From NCBI GenBank assembly GCA_019359375.1, contig JAHHHL010000009.1, positions 1 through 64,000 of the forward strand: a stretch of DNA of 64,000 bases. Reading direction: 5' to 3'. Numbering within the stretch: position 1 is the stretch's first letter; every line of letters starts with the position of its first letter. Below, one piece after another: positions 17,928 to 26,930 of this stretch. The translations under genes and the position numbers were made by a program. Source of the stretch: Lyngbya sp. HA4199-MV5. Its GTDB lineage: Bacteria > Cyanobacteriota > Cyanobacteriia > Leptolyngbyales > Leptolyngbyaceae. Under the pieces are notes generated by a model. It saw only the letters and a list, made by a program, of their open reading frames with translations. It ran no database searches and was not told the DNA's origin.

Positions 17928-18236
17928 TTAAAGAGAACCTGCAAGTCCCGTTTCTGCTGTCCGACGTTTGGGAAGCTGGTTTTTGCCTGCGTTTCTGATT
18001 TCACCCTTCCTGACTTGCACCCAAAGTTGCTCACCGCTTGGTAAGGTTTTGGCATACCAATCAGTGCCGTATTTGTCAGCGCCAAGATAATAAGCAGATG
18101 ACATTACGACATCAACGAAAAGCTGCCTATTTTCTGGCGTGTCCTCGGCTAAATGCCCTTCAGCATCACGAAAGATATGTCTGGAATGCTTGGCAATCCC
18201 CTGTTCTAATCTCGCTCTCGTTTCTGCCTCTGACAT
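17928..18236 (-). CDS. Small conserved hypothetical protein
   Basis: A 102-residue protein beginning MSEAETRARLEQGIAKHSRH. The middle (NRQLFVDVVMSSAYYLGADK) and LPSGEQLWVQVRKGEIRNAG look like a small cyanobacterial family whose members carry the pattern of Trp and Tyr residues around KYGTDWYAK. It lies upstream of the HicB-like pair on the same strand, with a 39-bp gap. Function unknown. Confidence 0.6.
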   Translation of the reverse strand: MSEAETRARLEQGIAKHSRHIFRDAEGHLAEDTPENRQLFVDVVMSSAYYLGADKYGTDWYAKTLPSGEQLWVQVRKGEIRNAGKNQLPKRRTAETGLAGSL

Positions 18237-18265
18237 TCCTCTAGTCTAGTTGTAGTTCCCTCACC

Positions 18266-18358
18266 TTTCATCCCTCATCCCTCATCCCTCATCCCTTCCC
18301 CGCTTCCTCCGCTCCCCCAGCCTTCTGCCTTCTGCCTCCTGCCCTCTGCCTTCCCCTC
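18266..18358. repeat. STRR heptamer tract touching the NACHT gene stop codon
   Basis: Two blocks: CTCATCC repeated three to four times, then CTTCTGC/CTCCTGC/CCTCTGC units. The TGA of the leftward NACHT gene lies at the very edge of the second block. Confidence 0.85.
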
Positions 18359-21275
18359 ACTCCATCCCCAACTGCCGCTTCAGCGCCTCCGGCACATTCA
18401 CCGCTGTCTCTAACCCTTGCACACCCTCCCAGTTTGTCTTCTCATCCCAGGAGATATCTCTAAGATCGGTATCACTTAAATCAGCTCCTCTAAAATTAGC
18501 TCCTTTAAAATCAGCGCGGAAGAGATTGGCGCGGAAAAGATTGGCGTTGACGAGGATGGCATTTTCGAGATTAGCGTTGACGAGGATGGCATTATCGATA
18601 TCGGCACGGGAAAGGTTTGTGTTGACGAGGTTGACGCGAAAGAGGCTAGCGTTGACGAGGCTAGCGCTGTCAAGGTTAGCGTTGGCAAGATTAGCCTTGT
18701 CGAGGTCAGCGCTGGTGAGGTCAGCGCTAGTGAGGTCAGCGCTAGCAAGGTTTGCGCTGGCAAGGTAGGCATTGGCGAGGTAGGCACTGGCGAGGTAGGC
18801 GCGGCAGAGAAAAGAGCCAGCAATGTTGGTAAAGGTTGCATGACACAGGCAATCGCTGTAGTGAATGACTGTCGATAATTGATGGGTGTAAGGTTTTCCC
18901 TCAGCAGCCTGTCCACTAGGGTAAAAGATGATTTGATCCTTCAAGTCGTCACGGTCTTGAGCATACCGATTCAATTCCAGCAGCAGAATCATCACGTTGA
19001 GTCCAGTGTAGACATCAACCTGGCGCTGTCCGAGTGGTTTTTCCTGGTCTGATAATTGCTCCTTCAACAACCGCATTTTCTTTTGAGGCAGGTTCTCCGG
19101 TGGTGCATCAATAAATTCGCCATCGCACCAGCGGAGATAGAAATCTTCCAGTCGTTGAAATAGACGCACCGGATTAAATTCATCGCTCTTATCTAGCAAT
19201 GCCATCAGGTACTCAACAATCTCAGGGGTGAGTCCGCCGTAGCCCAGTAGATCATAAATTTGCCTATCCATTTTGTCGGTTGAAACCTGATCTTTCTCGC
19301 TTCGACGTTCCTGAATGCGATTTGTCCAGTCAAGCATTGCTTCTTTGAGACGTTCGGCGCAGAGAAATTCACCAAAACTCTTGTGGGCAAACTCCACCGA
19401 GCCGCTGCCTGCGCGTCCGGGCTGGAGATAAAACGCGGCTAAGGCATTGCGGAGCGGATCACCGGAATCACCTTTAAGACGATCGCGTGCGTCCTTGAGC
19501 AGGTTTTTTGCCTCCTCATCCCCCTCCAGACGGTCTTCAATCATTTTGATGGGAGCGCACTCACCGCCAGACTGCACGACGCACAATCCCGCTTCTGCCA
19601 GAATGCGGCGCAGGCTCTCCGGTTGGAATTCAGTGATTTTCTGATTTAGCCCATCGGCGCGCTGAGTGTTTAACACCCAATCCAGAGTGCGCTCATAGAT
19701 GAGGACTTTTGCCTGTCCACCGCTGACACCCTCAAACATCTCCAGCCTGAATTCCCCATCGCGGTGCATGGCGGCAAGCAGGTAGAGCAGCAACGGTTCC
19801 CGCGCCAGTTCCCGCACCCGATCGGGCAACCGCTCATCCTGCAAAATCGCCTTGAGATGCACCGGATCGACGTTGTTCAGTTTGCCCCATTGGGTAAACC
19901 ACCGTTCCTGAAGCTCGTCATCCATCGGCAGCAGTTCGACCCGCTCCAGATTGGCAGGCATGAGGCGTTCGATGCTCTGGAGGGAGAGCGATCGCCCCGT
20001 GATCAGCACCCGATGTCCCTTCTCGGCATTGTCCTTGCAGCTTTCCTGAAAGCGTCTCACCTGTTTGAGAAACTCTTCTAACCCACCGCTGGTTCTGCCT
20101 TCCATCAGCAGTTCATCAAAGCCGTCCAGCAGAAACAGAAAGCGAATGTTGCGATCGGTCAACCAGCCGGGATCGGTGCGGGCAAAGTCGCGATCGACGG
20201 CTTTCCGCAAGGTTTCCTCAAAGTCTTTTTCCAGTGTGCGGAGGTCGCGCAGGCGAATGAGAATAGGAGTCCAGCGGGGATGCTCGTGTTGCCGTACCCA
20301 ATCGGCGAACATGCGGCAAAACACACTTTTCCCCCGTCCGGGACCACCCTGAATGAACATGACGCGATCGCGCCTCTGGTCATCATTCAGCAGATCCTTT
20401 GCCCACTGCTCCAGCTCAATGGATTCCTTGTCCTCATCCACCTCGCCATCGGTTTGCATGAACTGCGCCTTCAGCGGCACGTAGATATCCCGAAAGGTGA
20501 AGTTCTCTGCAAAGACCTTTTCGAGCGGACGAGTCTGAATCTGCTGCGCCAAATAATCATCAACGCTGGTGTATTTCTCCAGCACTTCCCGCCCACCGAC
20601 GCGATACCATTCCACCAGTCGCTTGACCCCATCGCCCACCTGAGCCAGCGCGGGCGGCATATATTCGTCGGTCTTGCGAGCCACGCGATCGACCAGCGTT
20701 TGCGCGTCGGTGGTTTCCAGCCCTGCCTGCACCAGTCGGGCGTGCAGCACCTCGTTAAACGCCGCCGCCAGCTTCGATTCATGGAAGTAAAGAATGGCTT
20801 TGCGGGCATCGCGATCGTCAATTTCCAGATCGCCCAATTTCTTGATTTGCTGAGCGATCGCATCTGAAACAGGCACGTTATCCAGGCGATTCAGCACATC
20901 CGGGGTTTCTTTTAAGATGACCTGTAAACTTTCCAGGTAGGCAACCTGACTCACCAGGGCAACGCATTGTTCTAGACTCGGTTCCTTGTGGGTGTAGTCG
21001 CACACCAATTTCAGAATGGTGATGGCAAGCGGCGCAAAGGGAATGGTGTCTTTGACAATCTGAGCAAAGGGTGCATTCAGCACATCCAGCAACGACGAAA
21101 TCTGCCCGATGTAGGGTTTCAGCGTTTCCACCTTTGGCTGCTGCTCTTTGACTGTTTTTGCCAGATCAAACACGGCTTTGGCGGCATCCGTCCCGGTTTT
21201 TGTCACCTCAGCCGTTTGTTTCCAGTTTAAATCCTGAATGTCGGTGTTGAGAAATGCCCAGAGCTTCGTCAGCAT
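18357..21275 (-). CDS. NACHT NTPase with C-terminal pentapeptide repeats
   Basis: A 972-residue STAND-class ATPase. Residues 1-290 are a helical N-terminal region of unknown effector role. The NACHT core follows: Walker A GGPGRGKS at about 310-317, Walker B LFLLDGFDE at about 380-388, then winged-helix and helical regions. Residues about 830-945 are pentapeptide repeats (ANLASADLTSADLTSADLDK) that would form a right-handed quadrilateral beta-helix, ending with a WDEKTNWEGV cap. Bacterial NACHT proteins include anti-phage NLR-like systems in which the C-terminal part senses and the N-terminal part kills; others are uncharacterised. No recognisable nuclease or protease motif is present in the N-terminal part. 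Two toxin-antitoxin-type modules lie just downstream. Confidence 0.88.
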   Translation of the reverse strand: MLTKLWAFLNTDIQDLNWKQTAEVTKTGTDAAKAVFDLAKTVKEQQPKVETLKPYIGQISSLLDVLNAPFAQIVKDTIPFAPLAITILKLVCDYTHKEPSLEQCVALVSQVAYLESLQVILKETPDVLNRLDNVPVSDAIAQQIKKLGDLEIDDRDARKAILYFHESKLAAAFNEVLHARLVQAGLETTDAQTLVDRVARKTDEYMPPALAQVGDGVKRLVEWYRVGGREVLEKYTSVDDYLAQQIQTRPLEKVFAENFTFRDIYVPLKAQFMQTDGEVDEDKESIELEQWAKDLLNDDQRRDRVMFIQGGPGRGKSVFCRMFADWVRQHEHPRWTPILIRLRDLRTLEKDFEETLRKAVDRDFARTDPGWLTDRNIRFLFLLDGFDELLMEGRTSGGLEEFLKQVRRFQESCKDNAEKGHRVLITGRSLSLQSIERLMPANLERVELLPMDDELQERWFTQWGKLNNVDPVHLKAILQDERLPDRVRELAREPLLLYLLAAMHRDGEFRLEMFEGVSGGQAKVLIYERTLDWVLNTQRADGLNQKITEFQPESLRRILAEAGLCVVQSGGECAPIKMIEDRLEGDEEAKNLLKDARDRLKGDSGDPLRNALAAFYLQPGRAGSGSVEFAHKSFGEFLCAERLKEAMLDWTNRIQERRSEKDQVSTDKMDRQIYDLLGYGGLTPEIVEYLMALLDKSDEFNPVRLFQRLEDFYLRWCDGEFIDAPPENLPQKKMRLLKEQLSDQEKPLGQRQVDVYTGLNVMILLLELNRYAQDRDDLKDQIIFYPSGQAAEGKPYTHQLSTVIHYSDCLCHATFTNIAGSFLCRAYLASAYLANAYLASANLASADLTSADLTSADLDKANLANANLDSASLVNASLFRVNLVNTNLSRADIDNAILVNANLENAILVNANLFRANLFRADFKGANFRGADLSDTDLRDISWDEKTNWEGVQGLETAVNVPEALKRQLGME

Positions 21276-21405
21276 GGTCTGTTTTCCTGCGATCGCTGCC
21301 TCGAAACTAGCTCAAAAATTTATTGGTGCAAAGGTAAAGCAGCGAAGGCAGATGAGCCAGAAGGCTGCGGCAGGTGTTGGTGTTAATTGAATTAGGTGCG
21401 CGATC

Positions 21406-21458
21406 GCCCTCTGCCCTCTACCGTTACACCTTCTGCCCTCTGCCCTCTGCCCTTTGCC
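21406..21458. repeat. STRR heptamer tract (CCCTCTG type)
   Basis: Copies of GCCCTCT/GCCCTTT in the gap between the divergent NACHT gene and the secreted-protein gene. It belongs to the same word family as 18,266-18,358, so the NACHT gene is flanked by it on both sides. Confidence 0.85.
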
Positions 21459-21533
21459 ACCAATTCGACGGTCTGTCTTTTGACAGTCAATGCAGCATTC
21501 GCAAGAATAATCAGGCTGTTGTGATGTAGTTTT

Positions 21534-21974
21534 ATGGTTTGCGTCGGAGCGTTTCGTCGGGCGATCGGCTGGGTGGTGCTACCTGTGCTGATGGCAGTGC
21601 CAGTGCTGGCACATACGGTCAAGGTTGCGGGAGATGTGGCAGCGACGTTTCATATTGAACCAAACCACAACCCAAAGGCGGGTGTGCCGTCTCAAGCGTG
21701 GTTTGGACTCACGCGTAAGGGGGGCAGCACGATTCCCCTGTCGCAGTGCAATTGTCGGCTGGGTGTGTATACAGTGCCCCATGCGAGTAAGGCATCCCCC
21801 GTGCTGCAGCCCACCCTCAAGGCTGTGAATGCTGCCTCGTTCAAAGGAATTCCGGGTGCCGATATTGTGTTCCCCAAAGCGGGAGAGTATGAATTGCGGC
21901 TCAGCGGTACGGCAAAAGCGCCTGCAACGTTTCGACCCTTCCAACTGACGTATAGCGTGGTCGTTGGGCGGTAG
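21534..21974 (+). CDS. Secreted beta-sandwich-like protein, unknown
   Basis: A 146-residue protein with a Sec signal (VVLPVLMAVPVLA then HTVKVAG; cleavage probably after VLA). The mature part is rich in beta strands, with AATFHIEPNHNPKAG and a Cys-X-Cys (QCNCRL). The conserved His and Cys positions could bind a metal, but I cannot show this. It is similar in style to periplasmic cyanobacterial proteins of unknown role. Divergent from the NACHT gene. Confidence 0.72.
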   Translation: MVCVGAFRRAIGWVVLPVLMAVPVLAHTVKVAGDVAATFHIEPNHNPKAGVPSQAWFGLTRKGGSTIPLSQCNCRLGVYTVPHASKASPVLQPTLKAVNAASFKGIPGADIVFPKAGEYELRLSGTAKAPATFRPFQLTYSVVVGR

Positions 21975-22101
21975 ACGTAGAACAAGGGCTTGTCGTCGAT
22001 CGGGGGTCTCAGTGGCGATGTAGGCAAAGCATGGGGAGCAGGCAGGAGGACGGCTACCGCGTCATTTTTCAAAGCGCTGGAGCGGTTGAATCCGCCAACT
22101 G

Positions 22102-23052
22102 CTACGATCGCTTATGGTCATACATCCGTGCATCCGCTGCTTGTAAAAGGTCGTTTAATGACAGTGGTTGCTGCGGGTCGGTCATTACAAGCCCCACGCT
22201 GTAGGCAAGGGTATAGCCACGAGCCGCGATCGCGTTTGACTCTGCCAGCGCTTGTTCAAATCGTCTTAAGCTCTGGGTACTGGTAATCGCGTTGGTCTGG
22301 CTGAGTAGTACCACAAACTCGTCACCTCCCAGTCTGCCAATCACATCCGACTCTCGAAAGGTGTCTCGCAGTAGTTGACTAAACGTGACGAGTGCCCGAT
22401 CGCCTTCCGCATGACCATAGGAATCATTAATTGCCTTAAAGTCGTTGAGATCGAACAATAGGAGAGTAGCTGGTTGCTGCCATCGCTGGCACAGTTTCAG
22501 GGTATGGCACCCCAAGGCGAGAAAGCCACGTCGATTGGAGAGCAGCGTCAAGTCGTCGAGTGTTGCTAACTGCACGGCGGCGAGTTCTTGCTCTGCCAGG
22601 TGCCCCAGGTCTACCAGTAGCGCCTGATCTTCTGCACTCATCACCCGTGGGTCGCGGTCAATCAAACACAGGGTTCCTAGCTTATTGCCATGCACCCGCA
22701 AGGGTACGCCAGCATAGAAGCGGATGTGTGGCTCGGAGATGACCAGTGGGTTGTCGTGAAAGCGATCGTCCAGCAAGGTGTCAGGCACGATAAAAAGAGA
22801 GTCCCCTAAAATCGCATGACCACAGAAAGACACGTCTCGCGGCGTTTCACTGGCTGCTAACCCCTGGCAAGACTTAAACCATTGGCGGTTCCCATCTACC
22901 AGACTGACGAGGGCGATCGGCACCCCAAAGAGGCGCTTGGCAAGACGGGTAAGGCGGTCAAAGCGTTCTTCTGGCGGCGTATCAAGGAGGTGCAGTGCTC
23001 TAAGGGTCTGAAGGCGTGCGGCTTCATTTTCTGGATTGTTTGGTACTTGCAT
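22102..23052 (-). CDS. GAF-GGDEF diguanylate cyclase
   Basis: A 316-residue protein from the ATG at 23,052 (an upstream in-frame GTG/ATG-free extension to 23,130 lacks homology). Residues about 5-160 are a GAF domain of the NPENEAARLQTLRALHLLDT type; residues about 170-312 are a GGDEF domain that makes cyclic di-GMP from two GTP. The active site reads GRLGGDEFVVLL, intact, and RESD five residues upstream is a product-inhibition I-site. Soluble, cytoplasmic. In cyanobacteria, c-di-GMP controls the choice between motility and aggregation. No partner gene adjoins it. Confidence 0.92.
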   Translation of the reverse strand: MQVPNNPENEAARLQTLRALHLLDTPPEERFDRLTRLAKRLFGVPIALVSLVDGNRQWFKSCQGLAASETPRDVSFCGHAILGDSLFIVPDTLLDDRFHDNPLVISEPHIRFYAGVPLRVHGNKLGTLCLIDRDPRVMSAEDQALLVDLGHLAEQELAAVQLATLDDLTLLSNRRGFLALGCHTLKLCQRWQQPATLLLFDLNDFKAINDSYGHAEGDRALVTFSQLLRDTFRESDVIGRLGGDEFVVLLSQTNAITSTQSLRRFEQALAESNAIAARGYTLAYSVGLVMTDPQQPLSLNDLLQAADARMYDHKRS

Positions 23053-23289
23053 AACAACGGCGCAGTCAATGCCAAGGCGCGGAGAGACAACTCTATAGAC
23101 CCTTTTAGAGTGCCCTAATTTTTGCCTCACTCAGCACCTTAAACGCACCAGCACCTGACCACAGACCCTTTTAACAGAGAAAAAAGAAGGGTACAGAACG
23201 GTGTCATCTTGCCAGAGACGATCGCTAGTCATCTCGGCGAGAACAGTGGCAACAGTATATGAATAGACCTCAACCATTTGTGCGACGTA

Positions 23290-23685
23290 ATGTTGAAAGT
23301 AACAATCAAATCTGCCAACACAGATGCAAAACTGGAATTTTCAGAAGTTGGAAATGAATACTTTACAGTCACGTTTTCAAGCGTCTCTCTGAGTGCATCA
23401 CATCGAGTTTGGGGTTACACCGGGGACTGTGAACGGTTAGTCAGTTTATTTGTGGAGATGGCGGAAAACTGGACAGGTTGGGAAGGTATCAAAAACTGGG
23501 ATGCTATTGAGGATGACTTTAGTCTCTCTTGCACTTCAGACAAACTAGGGCATATTACGCTTGAAGTCGAGTTAGTAGGGCGTGATACTCCTGAGTTATG
23601 GTCTGCAAAGTTCAATGTAGAGGTCGAAGCTGGACAACTTGAAAAAATAGCAAACGAAATGAAGGCATTGTTTAGCAGGTGCTAG
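23290..23685 (+). CDS. DUF6228-like protein
   Basis: A 131-residue protein from ATG 23,290 (an in-frame TTG lies 12 bp upstream). Conserved features include the tryptophan pair in NWTGWEGIKNW, GHITLEVEL, and the C-terminal EVEAGQLEKIANEMKALF, which fits the DUF6228 pattern. The fold is likely a beta-sandwich. Function unknown; some relatives are found beside contact-dependent toxins as possible immunity proteins, but no toxin is present here. Confidence 0.6.
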   Translation: MLKVTIKSANTDAKLEFSEVGNEYFTVTFSSVSLSASHRVWGYTGDCERLVSLFVEMAENWTGWEGIKNWDAIEDDFSLSCTSDKLGHITLEVELVGRDTPELWSAKFNVEVEAGQLEKIANEMKALFSRC

Positions 23686-23698
23686 ATTTGCCCCATGC

Positions 23699-23768
23699 GG
23701 CAGCATACCAGTCGGTTGCAGCGGACATTCAAAAGCCCTGATTCTGAGTTCAAGTCCCCTTGCTGCCA
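23699..23768 (+). tRNA. tRNA-like remnant (possible pseudo-tRNA, CAA loop)
   Basis: GGCAGCA (23,699-23,705) pairs perfectly with TGCTGCC (23,761-23,767) as a 7-bp acceptor stem, followed by a discriminator A. GAGTTCAAGTCC has the T-loop signature and TTCAAAA could be an anticodon loop with CAA (Leu). The D, anticodon and T stems do not pair properly, and there is no long variable arm as tRNA-Leu requires. I read it as a decayed or highly divergent tRNA rather than a working one. Confidence 0.35.
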
Positions 23769-23790
23769 CTGAACCGAATCGTTGTGTGCC

Positions 23791-25032
23791 TTACGGCTTC
23801 CTACACGGTGGTGGGGTGTAAAACGGCTTCAAAAAAGGGAGCAACCATAGCCACGGTAGGCGTACCGCGAGGACGACCAGCGTGGCAGCAATGACGCTAC
23901 CCGAAAGCACTTTGTTGGCAGTTGTCCATTCGGTTGCGCCGAGATAGTGTGAGCCAACCAGCACGGTATGAACCACCCCCAGGATGAGAGCAGGCACGCC
24001 CAGCAGGTGAATGGTGCGCCATCGATCGCCCAGTGTTTTGACCATCCAATCAAAACTGGTCAGGGCGGCGGGAGTCATCAGCCCAATCGCCACCACGCCT
24101 GCCCAGATGCCGACTTGCTGTTCGATCGGCAAAAAGGGCAGACCTTGGAGATCCCATTCAAAGGTGTGATCCAGCATGTGTCCCGTATGTGCCAGCGAGA
24201 GAATGTAGGCTCCCACACCGAAAGCACGACGATAGCGTAACGGAAACGACCAGAAACCGCTGATCGGACGAGCCAGCAGCGCCAGCATCAAGCACAGAAT
24301 TGCGGCGTGCCCGGTATAATCCACCATTTCGTCGGTGCGAAGGAGGGTGAGAATGCCGATCGTCAGCGTCACCCAGCCGCCCATGCGAAACAACTGACTG
24401 CGGCGATCGCGGCTCAGCAGCGAGGTTGAAACTCCAATGCCCAGCATCGATGGCACCGTGCCCAACCCAAACGCCAGCATCGTCGCCGTGCCGTGCCACA
24501 GATCGCCTGTTTCCGCCGCTTTCACCTGTGCCGTGTACAAAAAGCCACAGGGGATCAGTCCCCACAGCATGCCCAGTAAAGCAGGTGTCCACCAACGCGC
24601 ACCGTTGGCAAGCTTCATCATGCCTGCACTCAGACGATCGTGAAAGTGCCCTTGCAGGATGGGATGCAGCAGTGGGATACCGGGCAGCAGTTTGGGGTTA
24701 ATTTGCGTGAGTCCCATCCAGATCAGCAGCAGTCCAGTGGCGATCGACAGCCCTTGTCGCAACCCACTCCCAATGCCTGCTAACTGTCCTCCCGCAACCA
24801 GCACCGAACTCAACGCTCCAATGCCAGCACCCACTAGCGCATAGCTCGTAATGCGCCCCAGGTTCAGCAATCCATGAAACGCAAGACGCTGTTGCCAGGT
24901 TGGAAGCTGCGAAGATCGCTGAGACCCTGGTTGCGAAAGGGCAAACGCAGCGGTGAGCGGTCCGCACATTCCCACACAATGCCCAAAGCTGCCCAGCAGT
25001 CCCAGCAACATGACCAGCAACCAATCCGTCAT
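23791..25032 (-). CDS. SafE/TauE-type membrane protein fused to a ferric-reductase-like domain
   Basis: A 413-residue polytopic membrane protein. The first 240 residues are a sulfite exporter SafE/DsbD-like transmembrane domain with the HCVGMCGPL motif near residue 18 and WGLIPCGFLYT near residue 155, each carrying a cysteine typical of metal- or thiol-handling members. Residues about 255-400 form a second bundle with histidines in LSLAHTGHMLDH and RTIHLLGVPALILGVVHTVL, placed like the haem-binding histidines of ferric-reductase-like domains. The start codon lies 4 bp after the petJ stop, so the two form an operon. A role in copper or haem delivery to the lumen is an inference from this context. 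Confidence 0.82.
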   Translation of the reverse strand: MTDWLLVMLLGLLGSFGHCVGMCGPLTAAFALSQPGSQRSSQLPTWQQRLAFHGLLNLGRITSYALVGAGIGALSSVLVAGGQLAGIGSGLRQGLSIATGLLLIWMGLTQINPKLLPGIPLLHPILQGHFHDRLSAGMMKLANGARWWTPALLGMLWGLIPCGFLYTAQVKAAETGDLWHGTATMLAFGLGTVPSMLGIGVSTSLLSRDRRSQLFRMGGWVTLTIGILTLLRTDEMVDYTGHAAILCLMLALLARPISGFWSFPLRYRRAFGVGAYILSLAHTGHMLDHTFEWDLQGLPFLPIEQQVGIWAGVVAIGLMTPAALTSFDWMVKTLGDRWRTIHLLGVPALILGVVHTVLVGSHYLGATEWTTANKVLSGSVIAATLVVLAVRLPWLWLLPFLKPFYTPPPCRKP

Positions 25033-25036
25033 GGCA

Positions 25037-25384
25037 TCACTTCTTCCAATCCTTTGCTGACTGGTCTAACACATAAGCGGCAACGGCTTTAATCTCCTCG
25101 TCCTTCAGGCGACCTTTAAAGGCGGGCATGGCACCTTTACCATTCGTGACTTGGGTAATAATTGCGTCGGTAGAATCCATCCCATACTGCTTCAGAGCCG
25201 CCGCTTTCAGGTTTTTGTTGGCAGAGACAACGTTATTTCCCCCTTGATGGCAGGCAGCACAGTTGGCGCTAAAGATCTTCGCCCCCTGAGCCGTGAGATC
25301 GGTTGAGGCATCTGCCAGCGCTGGGCGGACAGAGAGTAAGGCATAGATGACGATCGCAAACACCGCATAAATTAATTTTTTCAC
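25037..25384 (-). CDS. petJ: Cytochrome c6 precursor
   Basis: A 115-residue precursor of the soluble lumenal carrier that replaces plastocyanin between cytochrome b6f and photosystem I when copper is short. The start is GTG at 25,384, preceded by GAAGGGG as ribosome binding site; a longer open frame upstream is non-coding. Signal peptide [18 protein letters not shown] ending in ALA. Haem attachment is CAACH; the Met ligand lies in AMPAFKGRL; the C-terminus [13 protein letters not shown] is typical. It is the first gene of a pair with the membrane protein downstream. Confidence 0.95.
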   Translation of the reverse strand: MKKLIYAVFAIVIYALLSVRPALADASTDLTAQGAKIFSANCAACHQGGNNVVSANKNLKAAALKQYGMDSTDAIITQVTNGKGAMPAFKGRLKDEEIKAVAAYVLDQSAKDWKK

Positions 25385-25472
25385 AGTCGTTCCCCTTCTA
25401 TAGAAGTATCGGCAAGCCCCATTGTTCATCTGATGGTTCCCGTCGTCAAAAGACAGGGTGTCGAAGTGCGGT

Positions 25473-25503
25473 GTAGGGGGAAGGGGGAAGGGAGAAGGGG
25501 TAG
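25473..25503. repeat. Short STRR tract between petJ and mnmA
   Basis: AGGGGGA repeated (GGGGGAAGGGGGAAGGGAGA). It lies in the divergent gap between petJ and mnmA and creates a spurious in-frame extension of mnmA. Confidence 0.7.
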
Positions 25504-25618
25504 ACCTGGGAAGATTGAAGATATCCTGCAAGGCGAACGAAAGAGCCACAGCCGTCAAGCCTATGTGAGTGTTAGCCTAGAGGGGCAATCTTTTGCAAGC
25601 ATCTTGGGTTTGCTGTCC

Positions 25619-26668
25619 ATGAAAAATGTTGTGGTAGGACTCTCCGGCGGAGTCGATAGTTCAACTGCCGCTGCGATGCTGCACGACCAGGGCTACTCGG
25701 TTGTGGGGCTAACCCTTTGGTTGATGAAGGGCAAAGGGCAGTGTTGCTCAGAAGGCATGGTGGATGCGGCTCAGCTCTGTGAGCAATTGGGCATTCCGCA
25801 CCACATCGTAGATACCCGCGAGGCATTTCAAGAAAACATTGTGGACTACCTGGTGGCGGGGTACGGCACTGGCATTACGCCCCTGCCTTGTTCGCAGTGC
25901 AACAAAGCGGTCAAGTTTAGCCCGATGCTGCGCTATGCCCAGGAAACGCTGGGGATCGATCGCATTGCCACAGGTCACTATGCGCGCACTCGCTACGATG
26001 AGGCAACCGGGTGCTACCAGCTTCTACGGGCGATTGATCGGACGAAAGACCAGTCCTATTTTCTCTATGATCTCTCGCAAGACGTGTTGGCGCGGGTGCT
26101 GTTTCCGCTAGGTGAACAGCCCAAAACCGAAACTCGTCGTGTGGCGGCTGCCTTTGGCTTGCAGACCGCTGAGAAGCCCGAAAGTCAGGATCTTTGTCTA
26201 GTAGAAGCGAACGGCTCCATGCGGGCATTCCTGGACAAATACATCACGCCACAGCAAGGGGAAATTGTCGATCAAGCCGGTCGCGTACTGGGTCTGCATG
26301 AAGGCGTGCATCACTATACGATCGGTCAGCGCAAAGGGCTGGGGGTTGCCCATAGCGAACCGCTGTATGTCGTAGCGCTGGATGCGGCAAAGAATCGGGT
26401 GATTGTGGGCGATCGGGATGCCACCCTCGCGTCAGATTGCACGGTGCAACGTCTCAACTGGGTTTCCATTGCGGCACCAACAGCACCTATTCGAGCAGAA
26501 GCGCAAATTCGCTATCGATCGCCTGCCGTACCCGCTACCATCATGCCGCTAGAGGGCGATCGAGTGCGTGTGGTTTTTGACGAACCGCAATCGAGCGTCA
26601 CGCCAGGACAAGCCGCCGTGTGGTACAACGGCGATGTGTTGTTGGGTGGCGGTATCATCGATCGTTAG
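25619..26668 (+). CDS. mnmA: tRNA-specific 2-thiouridylase MnmA
   Basis: A 349-residue enzyme that places sulfur on U34 of tRNA-Lys, -Glu and -Gln. The ATP pyrophosphatase loop is GLSGGVDSS at residues 7-15. The catalytic cysteines sit in LPCSQCNK (about 96-103) and SQDLCLVE (about 197-204). The interface motif [12 protein letters not shown] is present. ATG at 25,619 begins exactly at the family start [11 protein letters not shown]. It stands alone, divergent from petJ. Confidence 0.96.
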   Translation: MKNVVVGLSGGVDSSTAAAMLHDQGYSVVGLTLWLMKGKGQCCSEGMVDAAQLCEQLGIPHHIVDTREAFQENIVDYLVAGYGTGITPLPCSQCNKAVKFSPMLRYAQETLGIDRIATGHYARTRYDEATGCYQLLRAIDRTKDQSYFLYDLSQDVLARVLFPLGEQPKTETRRVAAAFGLQTAEKPESQDLCLVEANGSMRAFLDKYITPQQGEIVDQAGRVLGLHEGVHHYTIGQRKGLGVAHSEPLYVVALDAAKNRVIVGDRDATLASDCTVQRLNWVSIAAPTAPIRAEAQIRYRSPAVPATIMPLEGDRVRVVFDEPQSSVTPGQAAVWYNGDVLLGGGIIDR

Positions 26669-26930
26669 CTTACTTCGTTTAGAGGTAGTGGTGGTAGTTT
26701 GAAGGCTATCATTTGGGTCCAAAAGCAAGCGAAAAAAGACAGATAGTGGGCAAGCTTAGAATGAGGTTTGTGGTTTAGAGACAGTGAGGTAATGAAGGGA
26801 AACTTAAGCGTCTCAGGCAACGCTCCCTTTAAGCTACCCCTATCTCATTCGAGATTCTTTCTATAGCAAGCCTTTCACGGCTTTTCTGCACCACTGAGCA
26901 AACACCCTCTTATCGCGCGCAGCACAGTTA

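Noticed and set aside
18266-18358. Repeat array considered as CRISPR
   Set aside because: Units are 7 bp with no spacers; this is an STRR tract. No CRISPR array or cas gene is visible anywhere in the window.
20065-20867. Several long open frames opposite the NACHT gene
   Set aside because: They are antisense shadows of a gene with clear Walker motifs; their translations have no family resemblance.
25433-25618. N-terminal extension of mnmA
   Set aside because: It translates repeat and petJ promoter sequence; homology begins precisely at the ATG at 25,619.
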